Of a DNA stretch of 64,000 bases, positions 33,507 through 41,719 are shown piece by piece (the first letter of the stretch is position 1; each line of letters starts with the position of its first letter). The stretch is from NCBI GenBank assembly GCA_050185195.1, contig JBFWZQ010000001.1:124001-188000 (forward strand), in the 5' to 3' direction. The notes under the pieces are model-generated. The model saw nothing but the letters and a program-made list of their open reading frames with translations. It had not been told where the DNA came from and made no database searches. Made by a program: the position numbers and the translations under genes. This DNA comes from CADEFQ01 sp050185195 (GTDB taxonomy: Bacteria > Pseudomonadota > Gammaproteobacteria > Steroidobacterales > Steroidobacteraceae).

Positions 33507-34376
33507 ATGAAACGCCAAGCTTTTCTCCGGCCTGCCTCCTGGTTCGGACTCGTGCTCGCTGGTTCCTGCGGCCTCGCCAGCGCCGCGGAATGGCGCGATT
33601 TCTCCGTCGGCTACCGCGTCGGCGAACGCTTTCGCGAGCCGTTCAATTCGCGGGACATCCACAAGGACATCGTGTCGTTCACCTACGCGAGCGGCGCGCG
33701 CTACGGCGGCCATTTCTTCAACCTCGACCTGCTGAAATCCGACCGCAACGAACCCGCTGCCACCGGCAGCAACGACGGCGCGCTCGAGGCCTATGTGGCC
33801 TACCGCTACACGCTCGACCTCGGCAAGTTGAGCGGTCGCGACCTGCAGTGGGGTGCCGTGCGCGGCGTCGGCCTCACCGCCGGCTTCGACTGGAACCACA
33901 AGGACGACATCGCCTACAACTCGCGCAAGCACATGCTGGTGCTCGGCCCCACGTTCATGTGGGACGTACCCGGCTTCCTCAACACCAGCCTGCTGATGAC
34001 CCACGAGAGCAACGCCCCGTCCGGCCCCTTTGCGCCGATCTCGCAGGTAGGGAGCCGCTACTCCTACGATCCCCACCCCATGCTGGCCGTGAACTGGGGC
34101 ATCCCGGTCGGATCGCGGGTGACGTTCGAGGGTTATGCCAATTTCATCGCCGCCAAGGGGCGCGATGAGGTCGGCAACCGCACCGGCGCGGAAACCAACA
34201 TCGACGTGCGCGTCATGGCGGATGTCGGCGCCCTGCTCGGCATGCGCCGCAACGCCTTCCGGGCGGGCGCGCAATACCAGTTCTGGAACAACAAGTTCGG
34301 CAACACCGAGGTCGCCACGGGCGGCCAGGGCTATCGCGCCAGCACGCCGATGCTGCGGGCCGAATTCCATTTCTGA
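33507..34376 (+). CDS. Outer-membrane channel, Tsx-like
   Basis: A 289-residue protein. A signal peptide (ASWFGLVLAGSCGLASA) is followed by about 12 amphipathic beta strands, with the terminal aromatic residue (LRAEFHF) of outer-membrane barrels. The pattern WRDFSVGYRVGERFREPFN, IVSFTYASGARYGGHFFNLDL and LEAYVAYRYTLDLGK resembles the nucleoside-channel Tsx/OmpK family. Nucleoside uptake is the best guess; no nucleoside-handling gene is adjacent, so it is a guess from family only. A single gene before the ribosomal protein pair. Confidence 0.78.
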   Translation: MKRQAFLRPASWFGLVLAGSCGLASAAEWRDFSVGYRVGERFREPFNSRDIHKDIVSFTYASGARYGGHFFNLDLLKSDRNEPAATGSNDGALEAYVAYRYTLDLGKLSGRDLQWGAVRGVGLTAGFDWNHKDDIAYNSRKHMLVLGPTFMWDVPGFLNTSLLMTHESNAPSGPFAPISQVGSRYSYDPHPMLAVNWGIPVGSRVTFEGYANFIAAKGRDEVGNRTGAETNIDVRVMADVGALLGMRRNAFRAGAQYQFWNNKFGNTEVATGGQGYRASTPMLRAEFHF

Positions 34377-34385
34377 GGGCGCTGG

Positions 34386-34414
34386 TTGCCGCGGCGGCAC
34401 GGTACTGGTATAAA
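34386..34414 (+). promoter_or_regulatory. Sigma-70 promoter of rpmB-rpmG
   Basis: TTGCCG (34386-34391), 17 bases, TATAAA (34409-34414): near-consensus. The leader from about 34421 to ATG 34482 contains CCCCCGGGAAACTCCC-type stretches that may fold; autoregulation by L28 is not shown. Confidence 0.65.
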
Positions 34415-34481
34415 GCCGGTCCTTTTCCGTGGGTCGAAACCCCCGGGAAACTCCCAAGCTACTGAATTTCGAGGGCTTACC

Positions 34482-34718
34482 ATGTCCCGCGTCTGTGAAA
34501 TCACCGGCAAGCGCCCGGCCGTCGGCAATCGCGTCTCGCACGCGAACAACAAGAAGCGCCGCCGCTTCCTGCCGAACCTGCACGCCCAGCGCTTCTGGCT
34601 GGAAGACGAGAAACGCTGGGTCAGCCTGCGCGTATCGACCCGCGGCCTGCGCACGATCGAGAAGAACGGCATCGACGCCGTCATCGCCGACCTGCGCACC
34701 AAGGGCGTGAAGGTCTGA
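34482..34718 (+). CDS. rpmB: 50S ribosomal protein L28
   Basis: A 78-residue basic protein with the L28 signature (SRVCEITGKRPAVGNRVSHANNKKRRRF, seen in parts; FWLEDEKRWVSLRVSTRGLRTIEKNGID). It binds 23S rRNA in the large subunit. ATG 34482 follows a GAGGG site. rpmG follows after 13 bases, the usual two-gene operon. Confidence 0.97.
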   Translation: MSRVCEITGKRPAVGNRVSHANNKKRRRFLPNLHAQRFWLEDEKRWVSLRVSTRGLRTIEKNGIDAVIADLRTKGVKV

Positions 34719-34731
34719 GGAGCCCATCGCC

Positions 34732-34887
34732 ATGCGTGAAAAGATCAAGTTGCTCTCGTCCGCCGGCACCGGCCATTTCTACGTGACGATGAAGAACAAG
34801 CGCCTCCATCCCGAGAAGCTGGAGACGAAGAAGTACGATCCGCGCGTGCGCAAGCACGTTTCGTACAAGGAAACGAAGATCAAGTAA
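34732..34887 (+). CDS. rpmG: 50S ribosomal protein L33
   Basis: A 51-residue protein: MREKIKLLSSAGTGHFYVT, then KNKRLHPEKLETKKYDPRVR and a KHVSYKETKIK end. It has no cysteine pairs, so it is the zinc-free L33 form. The ribosome site is GAGGAG (in the rpmB stop region), and mutM begins 28 bases after its stop. Confidence 0.97.
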   Translation: MREKIKLLSSAGTGHFYVTMKNKRLHPEKLETKKYDPRVRKHVSYKETKIK

Positions 34888-34915
34888 GGGACCCGGGGCC
34901 AGGGGCGATCCGCCG

Positions 34916-35731
34916 ATGCCCGAGCTCCCCGAAGTCGAAACGACACGCCGCGGCATCGAGCCGCACGTCGTCGGCCGCCGCATCCGCGTGCTGGCCGTGC
35001 ACGAGCCGCGACTGCGCTGGCGCGTCGATCCGGGCCTGCCGGCGCGGGTGGCGGGCCAGAAGATACTGGCCGCGGGACGGCGCGCGAAATACCTGCTGCT
35101 CGAGCTGGAACACGGCACCCTGTTGCTGCACCTCGGCATGTCGGGCAGCCTGCGCGTGTTGCCCGCGTGCTCGCCGCGCGGCAAGCACGACCATGTCGAC
35201 CTCGTGCTCGATTCCGGCGAGCTGCTGCGTTTCAACGATCCGCGCCGCTTCGGCAGCCTCGTGCACACGACCGGCGATCCGGCCGCCCACCCGCTGCTCG
35301 CCGGGCTCGCGCCCGAGCCGCTGTCGGCGGCGTTCGACGCCGACTATCTCTGGCGCGTGACTCGCCGCCGCCGCGTCGCGGTGAAGCAGCTGATCATGAA
35401 CGCGCGGCTCGTGGTCGGTGTCGGCAACATCTATGCGAGCGAGGCGCTCTTTCGCGCGCGCATCCGCCCCGGTCGCGAGGCACGACGCCTGACGGCACGC
35501 GAAACCGCCGCCCTCGTGCGGGCGATCCGCGTCGTACTCACGAATGCCGTCAAGGCCGGCGGCACCACGTTGCGCGACTATGTCGGCGCCGATGGCGCAC
35601 CCGGCTACTTTCGCCGGAAACTGTATGTCTATGAGCGCGCCGGCCAGCCCTGCCGTCGCTGCCGCACCCCGATCCGCCGGCGCGTCCAGGGGCAGCGCGC
35701 GACCTACTGGTGCCCGCAGTGCCAGCAATGA
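34916..35731 (+). CDS. mutM: Formamidopyrimidine-DNA glycosylase
   Basis: A 271-residue enzyme that removes 8-oxoguanine and formamidopyrimidines. The N-terminal PELPEVET, with catalytic proline 2 and glutamate 3, is intact, as are the RRAKYLLLEL lysine, the helix-two-turn-helix region (LIMNARLVVGVGNIYASEALF) and the C-terminal zinc finger (CRRCRTPI...YWCPQCQQ). The following gene starts inside its stop codon (ATGA), which pairs it with a second glycosylase. Confidence 0.96.
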   Translation: MPELPEVETTRRGIEPHVVGRRIRVLAVHEPRLRWRVDPGLPARVAGQKILAAGRRAKYLLLELEHGTLLLHLGMSGSLRVLPACSPRGKHDHVDLVLDSGELLRFNDPRRFGSLVHTTGDPAAHPLLAGLAPEPLSAAFDADYLWRVTRRRRVAVKQLIMNARLVVGVGNIYASEALFRARIRPGREARRLTARETAALVRAIRVVLTNAVKAGGTTLRDYVGADGAPGYFRRKLYVYERAGQPCRRCRTPIRRRVQGQRATYWCPQCQQ

Positions 35732-36513
35732 AACGGCATTTCGCCGCGTGCGACCCGGTCATGGCGGCACTGATGCGCGCGGCGGGCCCGTATCGCCTCG
35801 AGCCGCAGGCTGCCCGCTCGCCCTTCGAATCGCTGGCGCGTGCGATCACGCACCAGCAACTGAACGGCACCGCGGCGAACCGCATCCTCGCGCGCTTCAT
35901 CGACCTGTGCGGCCGCGGCGCCTTTCCCGAGCCGGCCGCGGTGCTCGCGCGGCCCGATCACGAGTTGCGCGCCGTCGGCCTCTCGTTCGCCAAGATCGCG
36001 AGCCTCAAGGATCTCGCGACCAGGGCCGGCGACGGCACCGTGCCGGACAGCACCGTGCTCGCCACGCTCGACGACGACGCGATCGTCGAGCGGCTGACGC
36101 AGGTGCGTGGCATCGGCCGGTGGACGGTCGAGATGCTGCTGATGTTCCAGCTCGGGCGCCCGGACGTACTGCCCGTCGACGATTTCGGCGTGCGCAACGG
36201 CTTTCGCCTCGCTTATGCCCTGAGGGGCATGCCGACGCCGCGCGCCCTCGCGGCCTGGGGCGAGCGCTGGGCGCCGCATCGCACGGCGGCGGCATGGTAC
36301 CTGTGGCGCGCGGTCGATCTCGCACGCGAGGGCCGGCTGCCCCCGCCGGTCGAACGGCCGCGCGGCATCCGGGTGGTGAAACGGAAGAAAAAAACCGCGA
36401 TCAGGAAGGCCGCCGTGCGTCCCGCTCGTAGGAAATCCGCAGCAGCAACTGGTCCTCGTCGGGCTCCATCGACTCGGGCCGCGCGAGGCCGTCCAGGTCG
36501 TAACAAACGGTGA
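35728..36513 (+). CDS. DNA-3-methyladenine glycosylase II-like HhH-GPD enzyme with a basic tail
   Basis: A 261-residue protein of the AlkA/MagI type, which removes alkylated bases. The helix-hairpin-helix reads LTQVRGIGRWTVEMLLMF, and the catalytic aspartate lies in VLPVDDFGVRNGF; the start of the domain is SLARAITHQQLNGTAANRIL. It has no N-terminal AlkA domain. The last 45 residues are a low-complexity lysine/arginine/alanine tail that lies antisense to the end of the convergent gene (113-base overlap). Such tails often bind DNA non-specifically. Start: ATG 35728 overlaps the mutM stop. Co-translation of two base-excision enzymes is notable. Confidence 0.88.
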   Translation: MKRHFAACDPVMAALMRAAGPYRLEPQAARSPFESLARAITHQQLNGTAANRILARFIDLCGRGAFPEPAAVLARPDHELRAVGLSFAKIASLKDLATRAGDGTVPDSTVLATLDDDAIVERLTQVRGIGRWTVEMLLMFQLGRPDVLPVDDFGVRNGFRLAYALRGMPTPRALAAWGERWAPHRTAAAWYLWRAVDLAREGRLPPPVERPRGIRVVKRKKKTAIRKAAVRPARRKSAAATGPRRAPSTRAARGRPGRNKR

Positions 36514-36829
36514 GCGTGTCGCCGTCGAGCTCGATGATGGCCTCGAGCTTGCGGCCCGCGTAGGGTCCGTCGACGCCGACCATGTCCATCATGCGCGGCA
36601 GCACATCCGCGTCGACACGATAATCGCCGCTGTCGACCACCGCGCCGCTCAGGTCGCGGATCTCGTAGCGGCCTGCGTGCAGGTCGAGGCGCGCGACGCG
36701 CAGTTCCCCGACCGGGACCTCCCTGTCCGATACGAACGCCGCAACCGGCAGCCAGCTGCCCTCGAGCCCGCGCTCGAGCGCGTCAGTAGACTTGCCCTTC
36801 ACCTTCACCCCGCGGATCCGAGGCCGCAT
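36401..36829 (-). CDS. TIGR03067-like small beta-rich domain protein
   Basis: Up to 142 residues. The sequence (LEGSWLPVAAFVSDREVPVGEL; LDLHAGRYEIRDLSGAVVDSGDYRVD; PRMMDMVGVDGPYAGRKLEAIIELDGDTLTVCYDL; RPESMEPDEDQLLLRISYERD) matches the TIGR03067/lipocalin-like domain, of unknown function, that begins 'l.G.W..v...' and ends with a growth-to-energy strand. Start is uncertain: ATG 36829 overlaps ggt by 47 bases, while GTG 36808 or 36802 overlap less and follow a GGGGTGAAG stretch. The 3' end overlaps the convergent glycosylase gene by 113 bases. No signal peptide. Confidence 0.75.
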   Translation of the reverse strand: MRPRIRGVKVKGKSTDALERGLEGSWLPVAAFVSDREVPVGELRVARLDLHAGRYEIRDLSGAVVDSGDYRVDADVLPRMMDMVGVDGPYAGRKLEAIIELDGDTLTVCYDLDGLARPESMEPDEDQLLLRISYERDARRPS

Positions 36830-38471
36830 CGACGCGACCGCTCGCGTAATCCCAGGTGATCACCTGCAGGTTGCCCCAGCCGCGCTTCGACTCCCTGAGC
36901 GTGTAGCCGCGCCGTTCGAACGATTCGATCTCGGCAGGCGTCAGCGCATCGCGTTCGTACTGCACGACATCGGGGAGATACTGGTGATGGATGCGCGGCG
37001 CGGCGACGATCTGCGCGGCGCTCTCGCCATCGAGGAAGCCCAGCGTCGAGAGCAGCACCATGCCGGTGATGTAGCTGCCGCCGGGGCTGCCCGTGATCAT
37101 GAGCCCGCGCGGCGTCTCGACGAAGGTCGGCGTCATCGACGAGAGCGGGCGCTTCCCCGGCGCGATCTCGTTGGCAGCGTTGCCGACGAGATTGAAGCCG
37201 TTCGGCACGCCCGCCTTCTTCGAGAAATCGTCCATCTCGTTGTTGAGGAAGAGCCCGGTGCCCGGCACCACGAGCCCGGAACCGAACAGGAAGTTGAGCG
37301 TGATCGTGGCGGCGACGCGGTTGCCCTCCGCATCGAGCACCGAGAAGTGGGTGGTCTGCGGGCCCTCGGGCGCGGGGATCACGCCCGGCAGTTCCGCGCT
37401 GGGCATCGCGCGATCGAGGCGGATCGAGGCGCGCAACCCGGCGGCGTAGTACGGGTGGATCAGCTCCGCCACGGGCATCTCGACGAAATCCGGATCGCCG
37501 AGCCACACCGCCCGATCGCGATGCCCGCGCCGCATCGACGCGATGATCAGGTGTTTTCTCGTCGCCGAATCGAGCGTGGCGAGATCGTAGCCCGAGAGCA
37601 CGTTGAGCGCCTCGACGAGCACGATGCCGCCGGACGACGGCGGCGGCGCGGAGATGATGCGCGCCCCGCGGTACTCGCCGACGATCGGCGTGCGCTCGAC
37701 GACGCGATAGGCCGCGAGGTCCGCGGCCGTCCAGATACCGCCGAGCTTGCGCACGCCCGCCACGAGCTTGCGCGAGATCTCGCCCTCGTAGAAATCCCGC
37801 AGGCCGTTCTTCGAGAGCGTCTCGAGCGTGCGCGCCAGCTGCGGCTGGCGGATCACGGTGCCGACCGGTGGCGCCGCGCCGTTGCGCAGCCAGGTCCGCG
37901 CGACGTCCTTCTGCTTCGCGAAGACTTCGAGCTTGCGCTCGACGACCGCGCGCAGGTGCGGCGTGACGGGGAACCCCTCGTGCGCCAGCCGGATCGCGGG
38001 CGCCAGGCTCACGGCGAGCGGCAGCCTGCCGTACTCCCTGACGAGGTGCTCCATGCCCGCCGGTTCGCCGGCGATGCCGGCGGCGAGCGCGCCGTTCACC
38101 GACAGGCCCGGCACGGGATTGCCGTCGGGGCCGAGGAACATGTCGCGCGTCGCGGCCGCCGGCGCCTTCTCGCGCGCATCGATCATGGTGTTGCGCCCGT
38201 CGCTCGCCCGGTGCAGCAGGTAGAAGCCACCGCCCGCGAGCCCGTTGCCGGTGGGATAGACGACGGCGAGCGCCGCGGAAACCGCCACGGCCGCGTCGAA
38301 GGCATTGCCGCCCTTCGCGAGCACCTCGTGGCCCGCGGCGGTCGCGAGCGGATTCGCGCTCGCGATGGCCGCCTTGCCCGGTACGTGCCCGGCGGCCTGC
38401 AACGCGGCCGAGGCGAACATCAGGATTGCGAGCCACGCCACGGCGCGCAAGGCGCGCGGTGCACGCGTCAT
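36783..38471 (-). CDS. ggt: Gamma-glutamyltransferase (periplasmic)
   Basis: A 562-residue precursor with a signal peptide (AVAWLAILMFASAALQA). It is cleaved by itself before Thr373 (QTTHFSVLDAEGN), which becomes the nucleophile; other conserved parts are GNAFDAAVAVSAALAVV, GNGLAGGGFYLL, SLAPAIRLAHEG and the small-subunit GGSYI (MITGSPGGSYITGMVL). It hydrolyses or transfers the gamma-glutamyl group of glutathione. Start: ATG 38471 overlaps the coaD stop (ATGA), so the operon is rsmD-coaD-ggt and continues into the TIGR03067-like gene. Confidence 0.93.
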   Translation of the reverse strand: MTRAPRALRAVAWLAILMFASAALQAAGHVPGKAAIASANPLATAAGHEVLAKGGNAFDAAVAVSAALAVVYPTGNGLAGGGFYLLHRASDGRNTMIDAREKAPAAATRDMFLGPDGNPVPGLSVNGALAAGIAGEPAGMEHLVREYGRLPLAVSLAPAIRLAHEGFPVTPHLRAVVERKLEVFAKQKDVARTWLRNGAAPPVGTVIRQPQLARTLETLSKNGLRDFYEGEISRKLVAGVRKLGGIWTAADLAAYRVVERTPIVGEYRGARIISAPPPSSGGIVLVEALNVLSGYDLATLDSATRKHLIIASMRRGHRDRAVWLGDPDFVEMPVAELIHPYYAAGLRASIRLDRAMPSAELPGVIPAPEGPQTTHFSVLDAEGNRVAATITLNFLFGSGLVVPGTGLFLNNEMDDFSKKAGVPNGFNLVGNAANEIAPGKRPLSSMTPTFVETPRGLMITGSPGGSYITGMVLLSTLGFLDGESAAQIVAAPRIHHQYLPDVVQYERDALTPAEIESFERRGYTLRESKRGWGNLQVITWDYASGRVDAASDPRGEGEGQVY

Positions 38472-38953
38472 GGCGAGCGCCTGTGCTTGCGCAGTTCCGC
38501 CGCGACGACGGGATGGACGAACTCGTTCACGTCCCCGCCCAGCACCGCGATTTCGCGCACCAGCGTCGAGGAGATGAAGGTGAATTGTTCCTTGGGTGTC
38601 ATGAACACGGTTTCGATGTCCTGCGACAGGTGGCGGGTCATGTTCGCGAGCTGGAACTCGAATTCGAAATCGGAGACGGCGCGCAGACCGCGCACGATCA
38701 CCGACAGGCCATGCTCGCGGGCGAAGTCGACGGTGAGGCCCGCATAACCCATCACCTCGACCTGCGGCACGTCGGCCAGCACGGCGCGCGCGAGTTCGAC
38801 GCGCTTCTCGACCGAGAACATCGGCGTCTTGTTGGGGTTGGCTGCGATCGCAACGACCACGCGCGAGAAGATGCTCGCGGCGCGGCGCACGAGGTCGTGG
38901 TGCCCATTGGTGATCGGATCGAACGTGCCGGGGTAGACGGCGTGTCGCTTCAT
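38468..38953 (-). CDS. coaD: Phosphopantetheine adenylyltransferase
   Basis: A 161-residue enzyme that makes dephospho-CoA from phosphopantetheine and ATP. The nucleotidyltransferase motif YPGTFDPITNGHHDLV and the second motif ISSTLVREIAVLGGDV are intact. Start: ATG 38953 overlaps the rsmD stop (ATGA). Together with coaBC in this window two CoA-synthesis genes are visible. Confidence 0.97.
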   Translation of the reverse strand: MKRHAVYPGTFDPITNGHHDLVRRAASIFSRVVVAIAANPNKTPMFSVEKRVELARAVLADVPQVEVMGYAGLTVDFAREHGLSVIVRGLRAVSDFEFEFQLANMTRHLSQDIETVFMTPKEQFTFISSTLVREIAVLGGDVNEFVHPVVAAELRKHRRSP

Positions 38954-39540
38954 TCTTCCGGTGCTCCCCTCGCGGTTGTCGCCAGATGATACCCGACGTC
39001 GCCTGCGCGGCTGGACCTGGCGAGCCGCCACGACGCCGGCAGCACGGGCTGGGGTGCCCCGGCGGGCAATTCGAGGTAAACGAGTGCCCCGTCGGCGAGC
39101 CAGCCGCCGGCATCGAGCGCAGCGGCGGCCTGCCCGATGAGATCGCTGTCGAAAGGCGGATCGAGGAAAACCAGGTCGTGGGGTCGCGGCGCCCCGGCGA
39201 GGAAACGCAGGGCGTCCATGTGCACGATATCCGCGTGGCGCGCGCCCAATGCAGCCAGCACGGCCTCGAGGCCGCGTACGACGGGCGCTTCACGCTCGAC
39301 GAAGGTGACATGCGCGGCGCCCCGCGACAGCGCCTCGAGCCCGAGCGCCCCGCTGCCCGCGAACAGGTCGAGTGCGCGCGCGCCCGCGACGCGACCCATC
39401 AGCCAGTTGAACAGTGTCTCCCGGACCCGGTCGGGGGTCGGGCGGATCGAATCTCCCGGTGGAAAACGGAAGCGCCGGCCGCGCCAGTCGCCCCCGATGA
39501 TGCGCAACTGCCGCGCCGTTCGTCTGCTATTGCTGGCCAC
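38950..39540 (-). CDS. rsmD: 16S rRNA (guanine-966-N2)-methyltransferase
   Basis: About 196 residues. It methylates G966 of 16S rRNA with S-adenosylmethionine. Motifs: RIIGGDWRGRRF, RPTPDRVRETLFNWL, LDLFAGSGALGLEALSRGA, and the catalytic FLDPPFDS. Start: GTG 39540 (VASNSRRTARQLRII) has a GGGA site and family length; the frame is open to 39615, but that would run into the divergent lipase gene. First gene of rsmD-coaD-ggt. Confidence 0.93.
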   Translation of the reverse strand: MASNSRRTARQLRIIGGDWRGRRFRFPPGDSIRPTPDRVRETLFNWLMGRVAGARALDLFAGSGALGLEALSRGAAHVTFVEREAPVVRGLEAVLAALGARHADIVHMDALRFLAGAPRPHDLVFLDPPFDSDLIGQAAAALDAGGWLADGALVYLELPAGAPQPVLPASWRLARSSRAGDVGYHLATTARGAPEE

Positions 39541-39600
39541 GATCCCGGGAGCGTACCCTAGCTCGACCGCACGACAACCAGAGAATCGAAGGGGAATTCC

Positions 39601-41652
39601 ATGCGCCCGATTCACGGTAGGTCATTTTTTGCAGCCTTCGCGTCGAGCGCGCTACTGCTCGCCGGCTGCAGCGGCGGATCGGGCGTCGACAGTGACGACA
39701 TCGGCCAGACCGATACCTCGAGCGGCAGCCTGCCCGGCGGCTCCACCGTGCCGCCCTCGCCCACCGGGCTGCATCCCCTCTTCCAGGTCGCGCAAGGCCT
39801 GCTGCCCTATCCGACGGATCTCTATTTTTCGGGCTCGACCGACGCCACCCTCAACATCTCGCCCGCGAATTCGCTGATCCCGGCGCAGGCGGCGCTCAAT
39901 TCGATCGACGGCTACGGCGTGAACACGCCGATCCGCGCGCGCTTCTCGGGTGCGGTCAGCGCAGCGTCGCTCACGGCCGCGAGCGTGCGGGTCGTACGCG
40001 TCAACATCGACAACACGACGAAAGCCACGGTGGGCGTCGCCGGCGTGCTCGTGCCGGGCGTCGACTACAGCGTGGGCCTCGCGACCGACGCGGGCGTCGG
40101 CAACCAGATCGTCGAGATTCGCCCGCTGCGCCCGCTCGCGCCCAGCGTCGCGACGACCAACGTCGGCTACCTCGTCCTGCTGACCAACGGCATCACCGAC
40201 GCGGCCGGTGCCGCCGCCGTTCCCGACACGGACTATGCGACGATCAAGAACGCGCTCGCGGGCGGCGCGGCGTGCCCGGCCATCACCAACCCGACGCTGA
40301 ACGGCGTGTGCCGCCTCACCGGCGCGCACCTGCAGATCGCGGCGGGAGTGGGCCTCAACCCCGCGAACGTGATCCTGTCGTTCAGCTTCTCGACGGGCTC
40401 CACGCGCGATTCGCTCGCGGCCCTGTCGGCGAGCGTGACCGCGCGCCCGATCGTCGCGCAGGCGACCGGCCTCAACACGAAGCAGGTGAACCCGGCGCTG
40501 CCGGGCGTCGCCGACATCTACGCGGGCATCCTGCAGATTCCGTACTACCTGTCGAAGGCCGCGCCGCTCACCGGTTCCTGGCAGGGCAATCCGTCGCCGG
40601 TCGGCGGCACGCGCTTCCTCACCCGCTTCAACCCCGTGCCCGTCGCGACGGAAACGCTGTCGATCCCGCTGCTCGCATCCGTGCCGAATGCAGCGTCGGG
40701 ACGCACGCAGCCCGCGAGCGGCTGGCCGGTCGTGATCTTCCAGCACGGCATCACCGGCAATCGCAGCAACATGCTGGGCCTGGCCGATTCGTTCGCGGCC
40801 CAGGGCTTCGTCGTGGTCGCGATCGACCAGCCGCTGCACGGCATCACCGATCCGATGAGCCCGCTCTACCAGCAGGCGAACGAGCGCACCTTCAACCTCG
40901 ACGTGATGAACAACACGACGGGCGCGGCCGGCCCCGATGGCGTCATCGACTCCTCCGGCGCGAGCTTCATCAACCTCTCGAGCCTGCTCACCGCGCGCGA
41001 CAACCTGCGCGAGGCGTCAGCCGACCTGATGACCCTGGTGCGCAGCGTCGGCAACCTCGACCTGACCGGCGACACGGTGCCCGACATCGATGCGACCCGC
41101 ATCCACTTCGTCGGGCAATCGCTCGGCAGCATCGTCGCGATCCCCTGGCTCTCGATGTCGAGCGCCGTGCAGACCGCGACGCTTTCGGTGCCGGGCGGGC
41201 TCGTGACGCAGCTGCTGCGCGACTCGCCCACGTTCGGCCCGCGCATCAACGCGGGCCTGCAGGCGCAGGGCCTCGTGCCGGGCACCACGCTCTACAACCA
41301 GTTCTTTCGCGACGCGCAGAACGTGATCGAGGCAGGCGACCCGATCAACTACATGGCGGCCGCGGCGGCGGCCCGCCCGATCCTGCTGCACCAGGTCATC
41401 GGCGACACCGTGATCCCGAATTCAGCGACGCAGCGCCTGATCGACGTCGGCGCGCTGGCCAAGGTCGGCACACCGGGCGCGAATCCCGTGTCGCGCGCGT
41501 ATGTCAGTTTCACCGCGGGCGTGCATTCATCGCTGCTCGATCCGACCTCGAGCCTCGCGGCCACGGTCGAGATGCAGACGCAGGCAGTCACCTTCGCGGT
41601 AACGAACGGCACCGTGGTCGCGATCACGAACCCGGCGGTCGTGCAGCCGTAG
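39601..41652 (+). CDS. Surface lipoprotein with alpha/beta-hydrolase domain (Pla-1/VolA-type lipase)
   Basis: A 683-residue protein. A lipoprotein signal (LLLAGC, lipid Cys23) is followed by a serine/glycine-rich linker. The N-terminal third is a beta-rich domain (SLTAASVRVVRVNID; NQIVEIRPLRPL). From about residue 370 an alpha/beta-hydrolase fold follows (VVIFQHGITGNRSNML; FVVVAIDQPLHG), with the nucleophile Ser507 in GQSLGS and a late histidine in TAGVHSSLLD. This layout matches extracellular Pla-1/cef and VolA lipases, which cleave lysophospholipids at the cell surface. GGGGAA lies before the ATG. It sits between rsmD and ftsY, which in many gammaproteobacteria are next to each other, so it may be a lineage-specific insertion. 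Confidence 0.88.
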   Translation: MRPIHGRSFFAAFASSALLLAGCSGGSGVDSDDIGQTDTSSGSLPGGSTVPPSPTGLHPLFQVAQGLLPYPTDLYFSGSTDATLNISPANSLIPAQAALNSIDGYGVNTPIRARFSGAVSAASLTAASVRVVRVNIDNTTKATVGVAGVLVPGVDYSVGLATDAGVGNQIVEIRPLRPLAPSVATTNVGYLVLLTNGITDAAGAAAVPDTDYATIKNALAGGAACPAITNPTLNGVCRLTGAHLQIAAGVGLNPANVILSFSFSTGSTRDSLAALSASVTARPIVAQATGLNTKQVNPALPGVADIYAGILQIPYYLSKAAPLTGSWQGNPSPVGGTRFLTRFNPVPVATETLSIPLLASVPNAASGRTQPASGWPVVIFQHGITGNRSNMLGLADSFAAQGFVVVAIDQPLHGITDPMSPLYQQANERTFNLDVMNNTTGAAGPDGVIDSSGASFINLSSLLTARDNLREASADLMTLVRSVGNLDLTGDTVPDIDATRIHFVGQSLGSIVAIPWLSMSSAVQTATLSVPGGLVTQLLRDSPTFGPRINAGLQAQGLVPGTTLYNQFFRDAQNVIEAGDPINYMAAAAAARPILLHQVIGDTVIPNSATQRLIDVGALAKVGTPGANPVSRAYVSFTAGVHSSLLDPTSSLAATVEMQTQAVTFAVTNGTVVAITNPAVVQP

Positions 41653-41719
41653 CGGCGCAAGTCCGGCGCCCGTCCGCAGCATTGCCGCTACAATACGGGC
41701 GGCACTGTGGGCGAGGCGC

